DNA of 64,000 nucleotides from Siderastrea siderea (Eukaryota; Cnidaria; Anthozoa; Scleractinia; Rhizangiidae). The notes beneath the pieces were generated by a model. It worked only from the letters and a program-made list of their open reading frames with translations. It did not search any database and was not told the origin of the DNA. Shown here in pieces: positions 45,877 to 53,770 of this stretch; position 1 is the stretch's first letter; each line of letters opens with the position of its first letter. Position numbers and translations under genes: made by a program. The stretch lies in the NCBI GenBank assembly GCA_964030785.1, contig OZ034970.1, positions 17,443,911-17,507,910 of the forward strand, written 5' to 3'.

Positions 45877-46917
45877 ATGACATTGGTACCCAACTCTTCG
45901 TTTTACGTGACGTTGATGAGTCATGCGAGTACCAAAGAGTTTCCTGGGAACAAGAGTCATCATTTCAGAAACCGATTGCCTAAACCCATCCGATTTGTGG
46001 GACGAGGATGGATGGTGGGTATGGTGAGTTTATCCTTACCCACCATTCCGGTGGTAGCGGAAGAAGGAGGCGTGGGCGATTCCCATCCTCTGTTGTACGT
46101 ACGATGGCACGAACGGGTGTATACCAAAGACGATTTTGGGAACGATCACTGGTACCATGAACGTCGCGAACTCACTGTGTACGGACGAGATATGAGAAAG
46201 GAGATGGCCTCGTTGACGGGATCGCACTTTTTTCATCAATTGGTGTACCGTTACGTGCAAGCCCGTGCCAAAGAAACCGTACCCCTCAACAAATGGGCCG
46301 AGGACAATGGCGTCAAATTGTACCCGACGTTTGAATGGACCTCCGCAGGGGATTTGTTATTGAATACCGTCAATGTGGATTACACACGACAAGTAGCACG
46401 CGTGTTATGGGGCCGAACCTTGGCTCTGAGAATGGGATGGATTGAACAAGTGTCGACGGGCGTGTATCGATTGGGTCCGAATCTCTTGCAAGAATTTCAT
46501 ACGGACTCCATTCCCACCCCGACCGATGTCCTGGATGGCAGCAACAAGCCCGCCTTTTGGAAAGTGGATGGGGATTATCTGAACTTGAGTATGACGTGTA
46601 ATTGGCGGTTTGTGAATGTGAACCAGACCTTTCGTCCCTCGTTGGAATTTCCCTCCACGCGTCCTTTGCACGTGTATTGTGATGTAGGCACCAGCAGTAT
46701 GGTAGGGGGCCGCATCACCGATCTCTTACGAGAAATCAAGTACCAGCCTCAAAACACCACCCACTTTGAACCTCGACATATTCAATATATCCCAGTACGC
46801 AACGAAGTGGTGGAAATCGTGGAAACCCAGATGGCCGAAACTAATGGGGATCTGGTGAAATTTGGTGAAGGGCGTACCCTCCTGACCCTCCACTTTAAAA
46901 GGGAAGTGGTGGTGTGA
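45877..46917 (+). CDS. Penton-like minor capsid candidate, copy 1
   Basis: A 346-aa protein with the opening SSFYVTLMSHASTKEFPGN...RLPKPIRF...GWMVGMVSLSLP. This is shared with the next gene and with a widespread Polinton/adintovirus family read as penton-type single jelly-roll minor capsid protein. The assignment is by remembered pattern and gene position between integrase and major capsid, not by a structural test. A second shared block is HVYCDVGTSSMVGGRITDLLREI near the C-terminus. It starts 5 bp after the integrase stop. Confidence 0.65.
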   Translation: MTLVPNSSFYVTLMSHASTKEFPGNKSHHFRNRLPKPIRFVGRGWMVGMVSLSLPTIPVVAEEGGVGDSHPLLYVRWHERVYTKDDFGNDHWYHERRELTVYGRDMRKEMASLTGSHFFHQLVYRYVQARAKETVPLNKWAEDNGVKLYPTFEWTSAGDLLLNTVNVDYTRQVARVLWGRTLALRMGWIEQVSTGVYRLGPNLLQEFHTDSIPTPTDVLDGSNKPAFWKVDGDYLNLSMTCNWRFVNVNQTFRPSLEFPSTRPLHVYCDVGTSSMVGGRITDLLREIKYQPQNTTHFEPRHIQYIPVRNEVVEIVETQMAETNGDLVKFGEGRTLLTLHFKREVVV

Positions 46918-46931
46918 AGAAGAAAGACAAC

Positions 46932-47975
46932 ATGTCGTTTTACGTGACGTTACCCAGTCATGCCAACCGACGTGAATTTCCCAACAACCAAGCCAATTCC
47001 TTCAAGATTCGTTTACCTCAACCGTTACAGCTCACAGGGGGTGGATGGCAAGTGGGGTTGAGTGCCATTTCCTTACCGGATACCCGCGTCAATTTGTACG
47101 AGTTGGTGAAGAAAGATGGGTACATCCTAGCGACGTCGTGGGAGATCACTTATCCCGCCCCGGGTAAAACCGATGGCACCATGGCCGCGCGCATAGGCAC
47201 GGCGCAAACCCTCATCCAAGACGTTCAAGATTTGGATTGGGTGGTGGATGGCGTGAGTTTCATGAAAGCCACGATTGCCCATTTGGAACAACGACGCCAG
47301 GAAACGGCCATTCAAGGAGGCCGGTTTACCAACGATCAAGGCAAACACACCTACGTCAAGTTCAAGTGGGAAGGTGACGATCTGCTCATCGACAACACCA
47401 ATATCTGCCATTGTGGTAACAAAACACCAGTCCTGACCATCTACACCAAGTTGGCGCTCAAGATGGGATGGTTACGTAAAATTAGCAGTGGATTGGTGTT
47501 GGGTCCGAACTTACAACAAGAATTCCTGGGGGATCAAGTCCCCGACATCACCAACAACAGCGATTGGCAGGATGTCACCGACGGTCAGGGGAACGCGGTC
47601 TTTTGGACGGTGCGTGCGATTTTACCGGATTATTTACAATTGAGTATGAGTTGTGGGTGGCGTTTCACCAACTTGAATACGGCGTTTCGTGCCGTGGTGG
47701 GGGAACCCACCCGATCGTTGCACGTGTACTCGGACGTGGCAGGCAGTATGATGGTGGGCAATCGCGTGACTGATTTGTTACGTGAAATTCAATACAAGCG
47801 AGAAGCACGTGGCACCCTGTATTTTGAACCGTTACACATTCATTACATGTCTCTTCGTAACGAGGTGGTGGAAATGATTCACGTTCAAGTGGCTGAAACC
47901 ATTGGTGCCGGAGGAGACTTGGTCAAGTTTGGTGAAGGTCATACCATTGTCACGTTACACTTCAAAAAGACATAA
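46932..47975 (+). CDS. Penton-like minor capsid candidate, copy 2
   Basis: The first ATG in frame is at 46932, giving 347 aa. It is a diverged paralogue of the preceding gene. Shared blocks are SFYVTLPSHANRREFPNN, GWQVGLSAISLP, LALKMGWLRK and HVYSDVAGSMMVGNRVTDLL. Two tandem copies may form different vertices, or a penton and a fibre or peripentonal protein (inference). It is followed by a run of small basic genes and the major capsid gene. Confidence 0.65.
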   Translation: MSFYVTLPSHANRREFPNNQANSFKIRLPQPLQLTGGGWQVGLSAISLPDTRVNLYELVKKDGYILATSWEITYPAPGKTDGTMAARIGTAQTLIQDVQDLDWVVDGVSFMKATIAHLEQRRQETAIQGGRFTNDQGKHTYVKFKWEGDDLLIDNTNICHCGNKTPVLTIYTKLALKMGWLRKISSGLVLGPNLQQEFLGDQVPDITNNSDWQDVTDGQGNAVFWTVRAILPDYLQLSMSCGWRFTNLNTAFRAVVGEPTRSLHVYSDVAGSMMVGNRVTDLLREIQYKREARGTLYFEPLHIHYMSLRNEVVEMIHVQVAETIGAGGDLVKFGEGHTIVTLHFKKT

Positions 47976-48008
47976 AAAAGAGAGACGAGAAGGGAACCCA
48001 AATCAATC

Positions 48009-48245
48009 ATGCCTCCGAAACGACGACGACGACGACGACGACGCCGACCACAGCGTCCACAAGCGGGGGAAGGGGTCAACGCGGTGATTGCCGGGATTCC
48101 TAAGGCCGCTTGGTCCATCACCAAAGGGGTAGAAAAGTTAGCCAAAAAGAATTACCTAAGATCAACGAAGAAACGTATGGAAGAAATGCGAAGTGGGAAA
48201 CGCAAACGGTGGGCGGGGGAATCGTTTACGTGCAACGTCATGTGA
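48009..48245 (+). CDS. Arg-rich basic protein, 78 aa, core-like
   Basis: It begins with a run of nine Arg (KRRRRRRRRRPQRPQ) and then a helix with KAAWSITKGVEKLAKK. It is probably a DNA-condensing core protein like adenovirus VII/mu-type proteins, by composition and position. There is no close family match. Confidence 0.5.
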   Translation: MPPKRRRRRRRRRPQRPQAGEGVNAVIAGIPKAAWSITKGVEKLAKKNYLRSTKKRMEEMRSGKRKRWAGESFTCNVM

Positions 48246-48246
48246 G

Positions 48247-48254
48247 TATAAAAA
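48247..48254 (+). promoter_or_regulatory. TATA box before pX-like gene
   Basis: TATAAAAA lies 32 bp before the ATG at 48287 and directly after the stop of the previous ORF. Confidence 0.6.
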
Positions 48255-48286
48255 GAAAACAAGGGTTGTGAAAAAAACAAACAAAG

Positions 48287-48466
48287 ATGCCCAAGACAAG
48301 AGTGCGTCGAAGAAGAAGGCAACGAGGGGGTCTCTTGCCCCTGGCCGCCCTCATTCCAGCCTTGATTGCTGGAGGAAAAGCTGTGGCGTTGGGTGCTGCA
48401 AGTGGTGCCGCGAGTTACGGGGCTAAAAAAGGGTTGGAAGCCGCTTTTCGGAAAAAACGACGATGA
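48287..48466 (+). CDS. pX/mu-like basic peptide, 59 aa
   Basis: A short ORF with a basic head (RVRRRRRQRGG), then a hydrophobic Ala/Gly-rich segment (LLPLAALIPALIAGGKAVAL and following GAASGAASYGAKKG) and a basic tail (RKKRR). The R-Q-R-G-G break followed by a hydrophobic helix resembles adenovirus pX (mu precursor) and its adintovirus counterparts; QRGG could be a protease site, since adenain cuts after GG-type motifs. It has its own TATA box and is small but well supported by context. Confidence 0.7.
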   Translation: MPKTRVRRRRRQRGGLLPLAALIPALIAGGKAVALGAASGAASYGAKKGLEAAFRKKRR

Positions 48467-48472
48467 TGACGG

Positions 48473-48480
48473 TATAAAAA
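48473..48480 (+). promoter_or_regulatory. TATA box before 48537 gene
   Basis: TATAAAAA lies 56 bp before the ATG at 48537. Confidence 0.55.
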
Positions 48481-48536
48481 GGGGAGTCCCATAAAGCCCA
48501 AACAAAACGTTTATCCCTGGTGAAGAAGAAGGCACC

Positions 48537-48863
48537 ATGCGTGGGGGAAGTTTGACACGATTTCGAACCGACGAGTGGTATGATCAACAAGGCAAAGGAG
48601 TGATGACGGATCTGATGCGTGGGGGGTTGCAAGGTCTTATAAGGACGCGAAATCCTTTAAAATTGCCTAGTAATATCAAGAGAGGCTTGGAAACGGGTTT
48701 GACACGCGGTGTTAAACGCAAAGCCGAACAAGTCCTTAAAAAGGAAATCACCAAACAAGCCAAGAAAGCGTTGAGTCATAAGAACGTGAAAGACGCCGTG
48801 CGTGTAGCCACTGCCTTATTTCCCAAACAAACCAAACGTGCACGTGATATTTTGGGAGTCTAA
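48537..48863 (+). CDS. Basic protein of capsid module, 108 aa
   Basis: A Lys/Arg-rich helical protein with the pattern IKRGLETGLTRGVKRKAEQVLKKE and a C-terminal RARDILGV. I recall similar small proteins with a DI(L/F)GV end in other Polintons, but no function is known. Its TAA overlaps the ATG of the next gene (TAATG). Confidence 0.55.
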   Translation: MRGGSLTRFRTDEWYDQQGKGVMTDLMRGGLQGLIRTRNPLKLPSNIKRGLETGLTRGVKRKAEQVLKKEITKQAKKALSHKNVKDAVRVATALFPKQTKRARDILGV

Positions 48864-49093
48864 TGGAACCCGTGCATTCACGACCTCGACGGATTCGTAG
48901 TAATCGAGGGTTGTCTCAATGGGGTGGACTGTATCCGTTTTGGAAACTCATGCGACGACGACAACGTGGTGGATGGTTAAGTCCCGAGGTGATGAGAGTC
49001 CCCGGGTTTGATTTGAGACAACGTTTAGCCCGACGACGACGACGCTATAAAAACCCCTCACGACGACGACGGGGTACCACTCGACGACGTTAA
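48863..49093 (+). CDS. Arg-rich basic protein, 76 aa
   Basis: Starts in the TAATG overlap with the preceding gene. Basic throughout, with an internal RRRQRGGW (possible GG-type protease site) and an Arg-rich tail (RRRRRYK...RRRRG). A core or DNA-binding protein is likely by composition. Its 3' end contains the TATA box of the major capsid gene. Confidence 0.5.
   Translation: MEPVHSRPRRIRSNRGLSQWGGLYPFWKLMRRRQRGGWLSPEVMRVPGFDLRQRLARRRRRYKNPSRRRRGTTRRR
49046..49053 (+). promoter_or_regulatory. TATA box before major capsid gene
   Basis: TATAAAAA lies 43 bp before the capsid ATG at 49096, inside the upstream coding region. Confidence 0.6.
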
Positions 49094-49095
49094 AC

Positions 49096-50496
49096 ATGCC
49101 TGACGTGAGTACACAAACCGCCCCGGCTCACGAGCGTTCCGAAGGGACCGTCAACCCTGCCTTACGGATTTTCAAGGTGCCACCGACCGACATTAGCATC
49201 AATGCCTATCGCATGGTCACCATTCAACCCACCACCACGGGTATCAATCCCATGGAATTCATCATTCCAGGGTTAGACGATTTTGTGGATTTGGGACGCA
49301 GTTACTTTACCATGGAATTGAGTTTGAAAAAGGACGATAACGGGAACTTGGTGGCCGCAGAGAAATTGTGGCCCGTCAACAATTTGGCCCATTCCATCAT
49401 CAAACAAATTGACTTGCAGTTGAATGGTACGTTGATCAGTCCACAATCCGACACGTATCATTACAAAGCTTACCTAGAAACCTTGCTGAATTATGATCGA
49501 GAAGATGGCAAGACCGTGTTAGGACCCCAAGGATGGTTCAATCAAGTGGATTTCCCACCCCAATGGACGGACAACAATACCAACAGTGCAGCGCCCCATA
49601 ATGACTACCGGGATCTCCCCGCCCATCACAAAGCAGCCTTGGCCGCCATGGTAGCCGAAACCGCCAAGTATTCTGCAGGTGTCACCCACAGTCTAGTGTT
49701 TACCCCCCACTTGGAAGTGTTTCATACCGGCAAACTGTTGGTGCCAGGCATCGAAATCAAGATGAAATTTCATTTCAACAGCCCCAGCTTGTTTTTGAAT
49801 GGAGTGGCTCTAGCTGGTCGATTACTAGAAGGCGATGTCAAACTACGGTTTCATCTCTGTCAACTGCGTTTGAATGACGCCATCTACCAGAGTATCTCTA
49901 GCAAAAGACACAATGAAGGCCAAGTGGCGGCTTACCCGACCGTCCGCAGTGAAATCCGGACTTTCAGCATGCAAAACAACCTGGTCCGCTTTGATATCCC
50001 GAACCTGTTTCAAAACAGAATACCTGACCGATTGATTGTGGGATTACTGGACAGCCGTGCCTTCAATGGAGATGTGACCCGAGATCCGTTCTGTTTCCAG
50101 AAATTTGGGCTGACGTCCATTAAACAGATTGTCAGAGGAGAAGAATACCCTTATGAAACCCTCCAGTTAGTGCACAACAATGGCACCCGAGATAATCTAG
50201 GCTACTTCCGTTTTCTGCAAGCCAGTGGTGCCTGGTGTAAAAAGAAAGGCAACATGGTAGAACTGCTGGATTGGGGCCACAGGAAAAATTGTACCTTGTA
50301 CATGTTTGACAATGTGGCCAATGGATGTGCTGACAGTCAAAACCTCAACCCCAAGCAAACAGGCGATTTACAATTGGTGTTGGAATTTGGAGCTGCCCCC
50401 GGTGTCAATATAACCGTACTCGTGTATGGAGAATTTGAGAATTTGCTGGAGATTGACAGGAACGGAGCCGTGTTGTATAACATTTACCAGCACTGA
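49096..50496 (+). CDS. MCP: Polinton major capsid protein (double jelly-roll)
   Basis: A 466-aa protein in the F54H12.2-like family, the Polinton major capsid protein. The N-terminal jelly-roll shows FIIPGLDDFVDLGRSYFTME, LWPVNNLAHSIIKQIDLQLN and the YHYKAYLETLLNYD block. The second half carries LLVPGIEIKMKFHFNS and a long beta-rich C-terminus. The protein would form trimeric capsomers of an icosahedral virion. The frame is intact. The stop overlaps the protease start (TGATG). Confidence 0.88.
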   Translation: MPDVSTQTAPAHERSEGTVNPALRIFKVPPTDISINAYRMVTIQPTTTGINPMEFIIPGLDDFVDLGRSYFTMELSLKKDDNGNLVAAEKLWPVNNLAHSIIKQIDLQLNGTLISPQSDTYHYKAYLETLLNYDREDGKTVLGPQGWFNQVDFPPQWTDNNTNSAAPHNDYRDLPAHHKAALAAMVAETAKYSAGVTHSLVFTPHLEVFHTGKLLVPGIEIKMKFHFNSPSLFLNGVALAGRLLEGDVKLRFHLCQLRLNDAIYQSISSKRHNEGQVAAYPTVRSEIRTFSMQNNLVRFDIPNLFQNRIPDRLIVGLLDSRAFNGDVTRDPFCFQKFGLTSIKQIVRGEEYPYETLQLVHNNGTRDNLGYFRFLQASGAWCKKKGNMVELLDWGHRKNCTLYMFDNVANGCADSQNLNPKQTGDLQLVLEFGAAPGVNITVLVYGEFENLLEIDRNGAVLYNIYQH

Positions 50497-51035
50497 TGGA
50501 ACATGTGGCCTTGAATAATGTGCAGTTGGATTATTTAGCCCGAGACGACCCCCAATTGAACCCGGTCTTTTACGGGACGGTGGCCTGTGATCGTTTACCC
50601 AAGAGTCCTGTCAAGACCCAACCCCAAGGGTACATTGTGAATACCGACCCACACGATCAACCGGGACAACATTGGTTAGCGGTGTGGACGGATGGAAAGG
50701 TGTGTGAAGTCCTGGACAGTTATGCTTTGCCCATGGACACGTACGTGCAAGCGACCCCGTTACGAGATTGGATTGTCCAACATTGGAAGTATGTAGTGAC
50801 CAATGGCAAGTCCCTCCAAGCCATTACAAGCAAGAGTTGTGGTGATTACGCCTTGTTGTACTTGAAAGCCAAAGCCCGTGGACGGACCTTGCAAGCGTTT
50901 TTAAATGAGTTTTCGGATCATGATTATGTTAGTAATGACCATCAAGCGGGTCAACGCCTTCAACAATTGATTGTAGGCCAAGAAGCCAGATGGTATCAAC
51001 TGTGTTGTCATCCGTATCATCAATGTAATGCTTAA
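50496..51035 (+). CDS. PRO: Adenain-like cysteine protease
   Basis: A 179-aa Ulp1/adenain-family (C5/C48) protease. Catalytic residues read H59 (GQHWLAVW), D74 (EVLDSYALP), Q108 and C115 (SKSCGDYALLYL). The 7-residue Gln-Cys spacing matches adenain. It should process capsid and core precursors during maturation; GG-containing sites in the basic proteins are candidates. AATAAA (51035-51040) follows directly at the stop codon. Confidence 0.9.
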   Translation: MEHVALNNVQLDYLARDDPQLNPVFYGTVACDRLPKSPVKTQPQGYIVNTDPHDQPGQHWLAVWTDGKVCEVLDSYALPMDTYVQATPLRDWIVQHWKYVVTNGKSLQAITSKSCGDYALLYLKAKARGRTLQAFLNEFSDHDYVSNDHQAGQRLQQLIVGQEARWYQLCCHPYHQCNA

Positions 51036-51064
51036 ATAAAATTTGTTGGAAAAAAAGTGATGTC

Positions 51065-51152
51065 GGAGTCGTAGCTCAGTGGGTAGAGCCTTTGGATCCC
51101 CCTTCGGATACATGAGGAGGGTCGTGCGTGGGTTCGAGTCCCACCGATTCCA
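51065..51152 (+). ncRNA. tRNA-like Pol III gene with extended middle hairpin
   Basis: A 7-bp acceptor stem (GGAGTCG/CGATTCC, one G-U), D-arm (GCTC/GAGC) and perfect T-arm (GTGGG/CCCAC) fold as in tRNA. The A box TAGCTCAGTGG (51072-51082) and consensus B box GGTTCGAGTCC (51131-51141) are present, and a T11 terminator lies at about 51165-51175. The middle is 15 nt longer than a normal tRNA and forms a 9-bp stem (51095-51103 with 51115-51123, one mismatch) with an 11-nt loop. No normal anticodon arm can be drawn, so the isotype is undetermined. Confidence 0.65.
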
Positions 51153-51198
51153 ATAAAAAGGTGCCTTTTTTTTTTCTAAGGGGTAGTTCGTCGTCATC

Positions 51199-51852
51199 AT
51201 GCAAACGGGGAAACCGTTTCGTTTTCATACGCCTTCCTCTATCTTGGTGGTGGGTCCTTCGGGATGTGGGAAAACTGCGTTTACGGAAAAACTCTTGGTA
51301 GACAACCCGGAGTTGTTTGAAAGTCCACCGACCCAAATGCATTATTGTTATGGGGCCTGGCAAGATCGATTTCAAGGCATGCAAGATCAAGGGGTGGTGT
51401 TTCACGAAGGGATTCCCGATCATGAGGCCTTAGTGCAATGGTTTCCTGAAGGACAGGGGGTCCTGGTCTTGGATGATTTAATGGACGAAGGCAGTCACGA
51501 TAAACGCGTGTTGGATTTATTCACCAAACATTCGCATCATCAAGGGGTGACCGTCCTCTACTTGTGCCAAGACATGTTTCCCGTGGGTCGCTATGCGAAA
51601 AGTATATCCCGCAATGCCCATTACATCGTGGCGTTCAAGAACCCTCGAGATCAATTAGGGGTACGCAATGTCATGCTTCAATCGTTTCCGACCACGTGGA
51701 AAGACACGTTGGAGACGTTTCATCAAGCCACGACACGACCGTATGGGTATTTGGTCTTGGATTTACATCCCGCCTCCTCCGATCAACAACGGGTGTTGAG
51801 TCACCTGTTAAAAGACGAAGGATGGACTCGCACCTATCAAAAACGACTATAA
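51199..51852 (+). CDS. ATPase: FtsK/HerA-like genome-packaging ATPase
   Basis: A 217-aa A32-like P-loop ATPase. Walker A is GPSGCGKT (19-26), and Walker B is GVLVLDDLMDE with D92-D93. A sensor-like region follows (VTVLYLCQDMFPVG...ISRNAHYIVAFKNPRDQ). Members pump viral DNA into preformed capsids. It is in the usual Polinton neighbourhood downstream of capsid and protease genes. The coding end overlaps the TATA box of the next gene. Confidence 0.92.
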   Translation: MQTGKPFRFHTPSSILVVGPSGCGKTAFTEKLLVDNPELFESPPTQMHYCYGAWQDRFQGMQDQGVVFHEGIPDHEALVQWFPEGQGVLVLDDLMDEGSHDKRVLDLFTKHSHHQGVTVLYLCQDMFPVGRYAKSISRNAHYIVAFKNPRDQLGVRNVMLQSFPTTWKDTLETFHQATTRPYGYLVLDLHPASSDQQRVLSHLLKDEGWTRTYQKRL

Positions 51853-51853
51853 A
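51848..51853 (+). promoter_or_regulatory. TATA box before glycine-rich gene
   Basis: TATAAA overlaps the ATPase stop codon, 38 bp before the ATG at 51892. Confidence 0.55.
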
Positions 51854-51891
51854 GGGAGCCCCTTGGAACAGGTCAAAAGAGAAAAGCAACC

Positions 51892-52809
51892 ATGGCCGAT
51901 GATGACCGTCAACCTCCGCAATCGTACGATACCGTGTCCCCGGCGGGGGTGGGGGCATCCAGCAGTAATCAAATGTCCCCAGGAACCCTGCAACAACTGT
52001 ATTTCACGGGAGACGAAGGCCTTATCGACGCCGCCATGGAGGAAATGCCCCCCGATACCCTCAGTGAGTTGTTGAGAAGTCTCCCCTCCCCCAGGACAGT
52101 GGCCACCTGGCCCGATTTGGATGGTGCACCCCCTGTACAGGCTTCTTCCCCAGCAGGGGTAGGAAGTCCAGGAAATCAACCATCTTCTGGTGCTCGAACC
52201 CCTGCGACTCCTCCAAGCGTACCCTTGGCAGCGGGTGCTCGAACACCAACGGGTGCTCGAACAGCAGCGGGTGCTGGGGGTAATGGGCGTGGTGGTGGAC
52301 GTAGTGGACGTGGTGGTGGTGGTGGTGGTGGACGTGGTGCTGGTGGTGGTGGTGGTGGGCGTGGTGGTGCTGGTGGTGGTGGTGGTGGTGGTGGTGGTGG
52401 ACGTGGTGCTGGTGGTGCTGGTGGTGGAGGAGGTGGTGGTGGTGCTGGTGGAGGTGGTGGTGGTGGTGGTGGAGGAGGTGGAGGTGGTGGTGGTGGTGGT
52501 GGTCGTCGTGGACGACGACCGTTTCGAATACGAGGACGACGACGAAATACCCCCACTTCCCCTTTGACACCGGCCTCCAATCCAGCTACCCCTCGAGGAT
52601 CTTGGTCATCTGGGAGTTCTGGTAGACAGCCTCGTACCTTGCGTCAAGCGGATTTACAACGACGTTTACGGATGCTGTTACAAGATCAAGAACAGTTGGC
52701 CCAAGGACGTGAAATTGCTAATGTCACCATGACCAATAGCATTGTCACCAGTTATAAACAAGGAGGAGCACCGAGCGTACAAACCTCGTCGTCCCGTGTT
52801 TCGCCGTGA
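51892..52809 (+). CDS. Glycine-rich RGG-type protein, 305 aa
   Basis: An acidic/Pro/Ser N-terminal 120 residues (with PPDTLSELLRSLPSP) lead into about 85 residues of almost pure Gly with interspersed Arg and Ala (GRGGGG, RGAGG), then RRGRRPFRIRGRRR and a helical C-terminus (RQADLQRRLRMLLQDQEQLAQ). RGG/GAR tracts bind nucleic acid and can be methylated, so a role in genome or RNA binding is inferred. The DNA is a GGT-type triplet repeat (52275-52505) prone to slippage, yet the frame is intact. Confidence 0.65.
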   Translation: MADDDRQPPQSYDTVSPAGVGASSSNQMSPGTLQQLYFTGDEGLIDAAMEEMPPDTLSELLRSLPSPRTVATWPDLDGAPPVQASSPAGVGSPGNQPSSGARTPATPPSVPLAAGARTPTGARTAAGAGGNGRGGGRSGRGGGGGGGRGAGGGGGGRGGAGGGGGGGGGGRGAGGAGGGGGGGGAGGGGGGGGGGGGGGGGGGGRRGRRPFRIRGRRRNTPTSPLTPASNPATPRGSWSSGSSGRQPRTLRQADLQRRLRMLLQDQEQLAQGREIANVTMTNSIVTSYKQGGAPSVQTSSSRVSP

Positions 52810-52811
52810 GG

Positions 52812-53474
52812 ATGAAAACCGTCGTGTCGTTATTGAATGGATCCAAACAACATGGTCTTCCCTTCCCCCCAGAATTATTACAACGCATGGATTCCTTGTA
52901 TGCTTTTTATCATCAACAATGGTGGTGTTATCGAAAAATGTTGAATCATTACAGGTGTATCAATGCCTTGTTCAATGGGTTGGCCTTACTTCTGATGGCC
53001 GCTGGTATGATTGCGGGCCCGCTATTGGAAAACAGTACATTGGTAGCCTGTTTGGCGGCCGTGGGCACCGTGGTCAAAGGATGGAATGATTTTAAACAAT
53101 ACCGATTTAAAGTGACCATGAGTCGATTCGCGTTTACCACCTATGCCAAAGCCTTGACCGAATTGAAAACCCATGTGCGGGGTATTCCCTTGGAGGATCT
53201 GGAACGATTTTTAATCAAGATGCAAACCTTGGATGATACCATTGTGGATTTCACCCCTCCGTTACCTAAACGATGTGTCCAAGATTACCATGGTCATTTT
53301 GTGTACCAACCCTTGGAAGGCCTATGCTATGTAGACGGATGTCCTCGTCCCTTGAGACCCAAAGACTATTGGATCCATAAAAAGCCGCTCCCTCCTAGTC
53401 CCACACTCTTAGAACCATGGCCGTCCAACGACGACGACGACGCCGAAAAAGGAAACAACGAGGAGGGGCTTTAA
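52812..53474 (+). CDS. Two-helix membrane protein, 220 aa
   Basis: The first ATG is at 52812, just after the previous stop. Residues ~35-50 form an amphipathic segment, then two hydrophobic helices (INALFNGLALLLMAAGMIAG and LVACLAAVGTVV) separated by a short loop with an N-x-S/T site. A long helical cytoplasmic-type tail follows. The layout resembles SLATT-type two-TM proteins, which are linked to membrane-acting defence systems, but also generic viral membrane proteins. The C-terminus is Asp/Glu-rich. It overlaps the next gene by 58 bp. Confidence 0.55.
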   Translation: MKTVVSLLNGSKQHGLPFPPELLQRMDSLYAFYHQQWWCYRKMLNHYRCINALFNGLALLLMAAGMIAGPLLENSTLVACLAAVGTVVKGWNDFKQYRFKVTMSRFAFTTYAKALTELKTHVRGIPLEDLERFLIKMQTLDDTIVDFTPPLPKRCVQDYHGHFVYQPLEGLCYVDGCPRPLRPKDYWIHKKPLPPSPTLLEPWPSNDDDDAEKGNNEEGL

Positions 53475-53770
53475 TGCGTCGCAAACCCCGTTTGGTGGAT
53501 AAAATTGCCCATGGCATGAGTATGTTTCTATCAGGTCCCGCCCCTGGGTTTGGACTGGCTTTAGGCAAATTAGGCGGACAAGCCTTGAAAGGCATTACCG
53601 ATAATGTACAACATTACCGACGACAACGAGGTGGAGGTATTCTTTCTTTACTGAAAGGCGCTGCCAAACTGGGCATCAAACTGGGCAAGAGTAAGGACTA
53701 TAAAAGAATGGGAGCCCTCGGTGTGGGAGGTGCTGTGTCTAATTTCCGACGAAGACCATGGGCAGTATGA
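53417..53770 (+). CDS. Basic core-like protein with QRGG sites, 117 aa
   Basis: An N-terminal Arg/Lys run (RRRRRRKRKQRGGAL), a hydrophobic Gly-rich middle (FLSGPAPGFGLALGKLGGQAL), and a second QRGGGILSLLKGAAKLG block resembling the core-like peptide at 48287. The two QRGG motifs could be adenain-type cleavage sites. It overlaps both neighbours, which is typical of compact late viral gene clusters. Confidence 0.55.
   Translation: MAVQRRRRRRKRKQRGGALMRRKPRLVDKIAHGMSMFLSGPAPGFGLALGKLGGQALKGITDNVQHYRRQRGGGILSLLKGAAKLGIKLGKSKDYKRMGALGVGGAVSNFRRRPWAV
53699..53706 (+). promoter_or_regulatory. TATA box before 53758 gene
   Basis: TATAAAAG lies inside the upstream ORF, 51 bp before the ATG at 53758. 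Confidence 0.45.

Noticed and set aside
51065..51152. A functional tRNA with an assignable anticodon
   Set aside because: Acceptor, D and T arms fold, but no 5-bp anticodon stem with a 7-nt loop can be drawn and no simple intron restores one.
52061..52580. Long poly-His, poly-Val and poly-Pro reading frames over the GGT repeat
   Set aside because: They are frame-shifted or antisense readings of the triplet repeat that codes the glycine tract.
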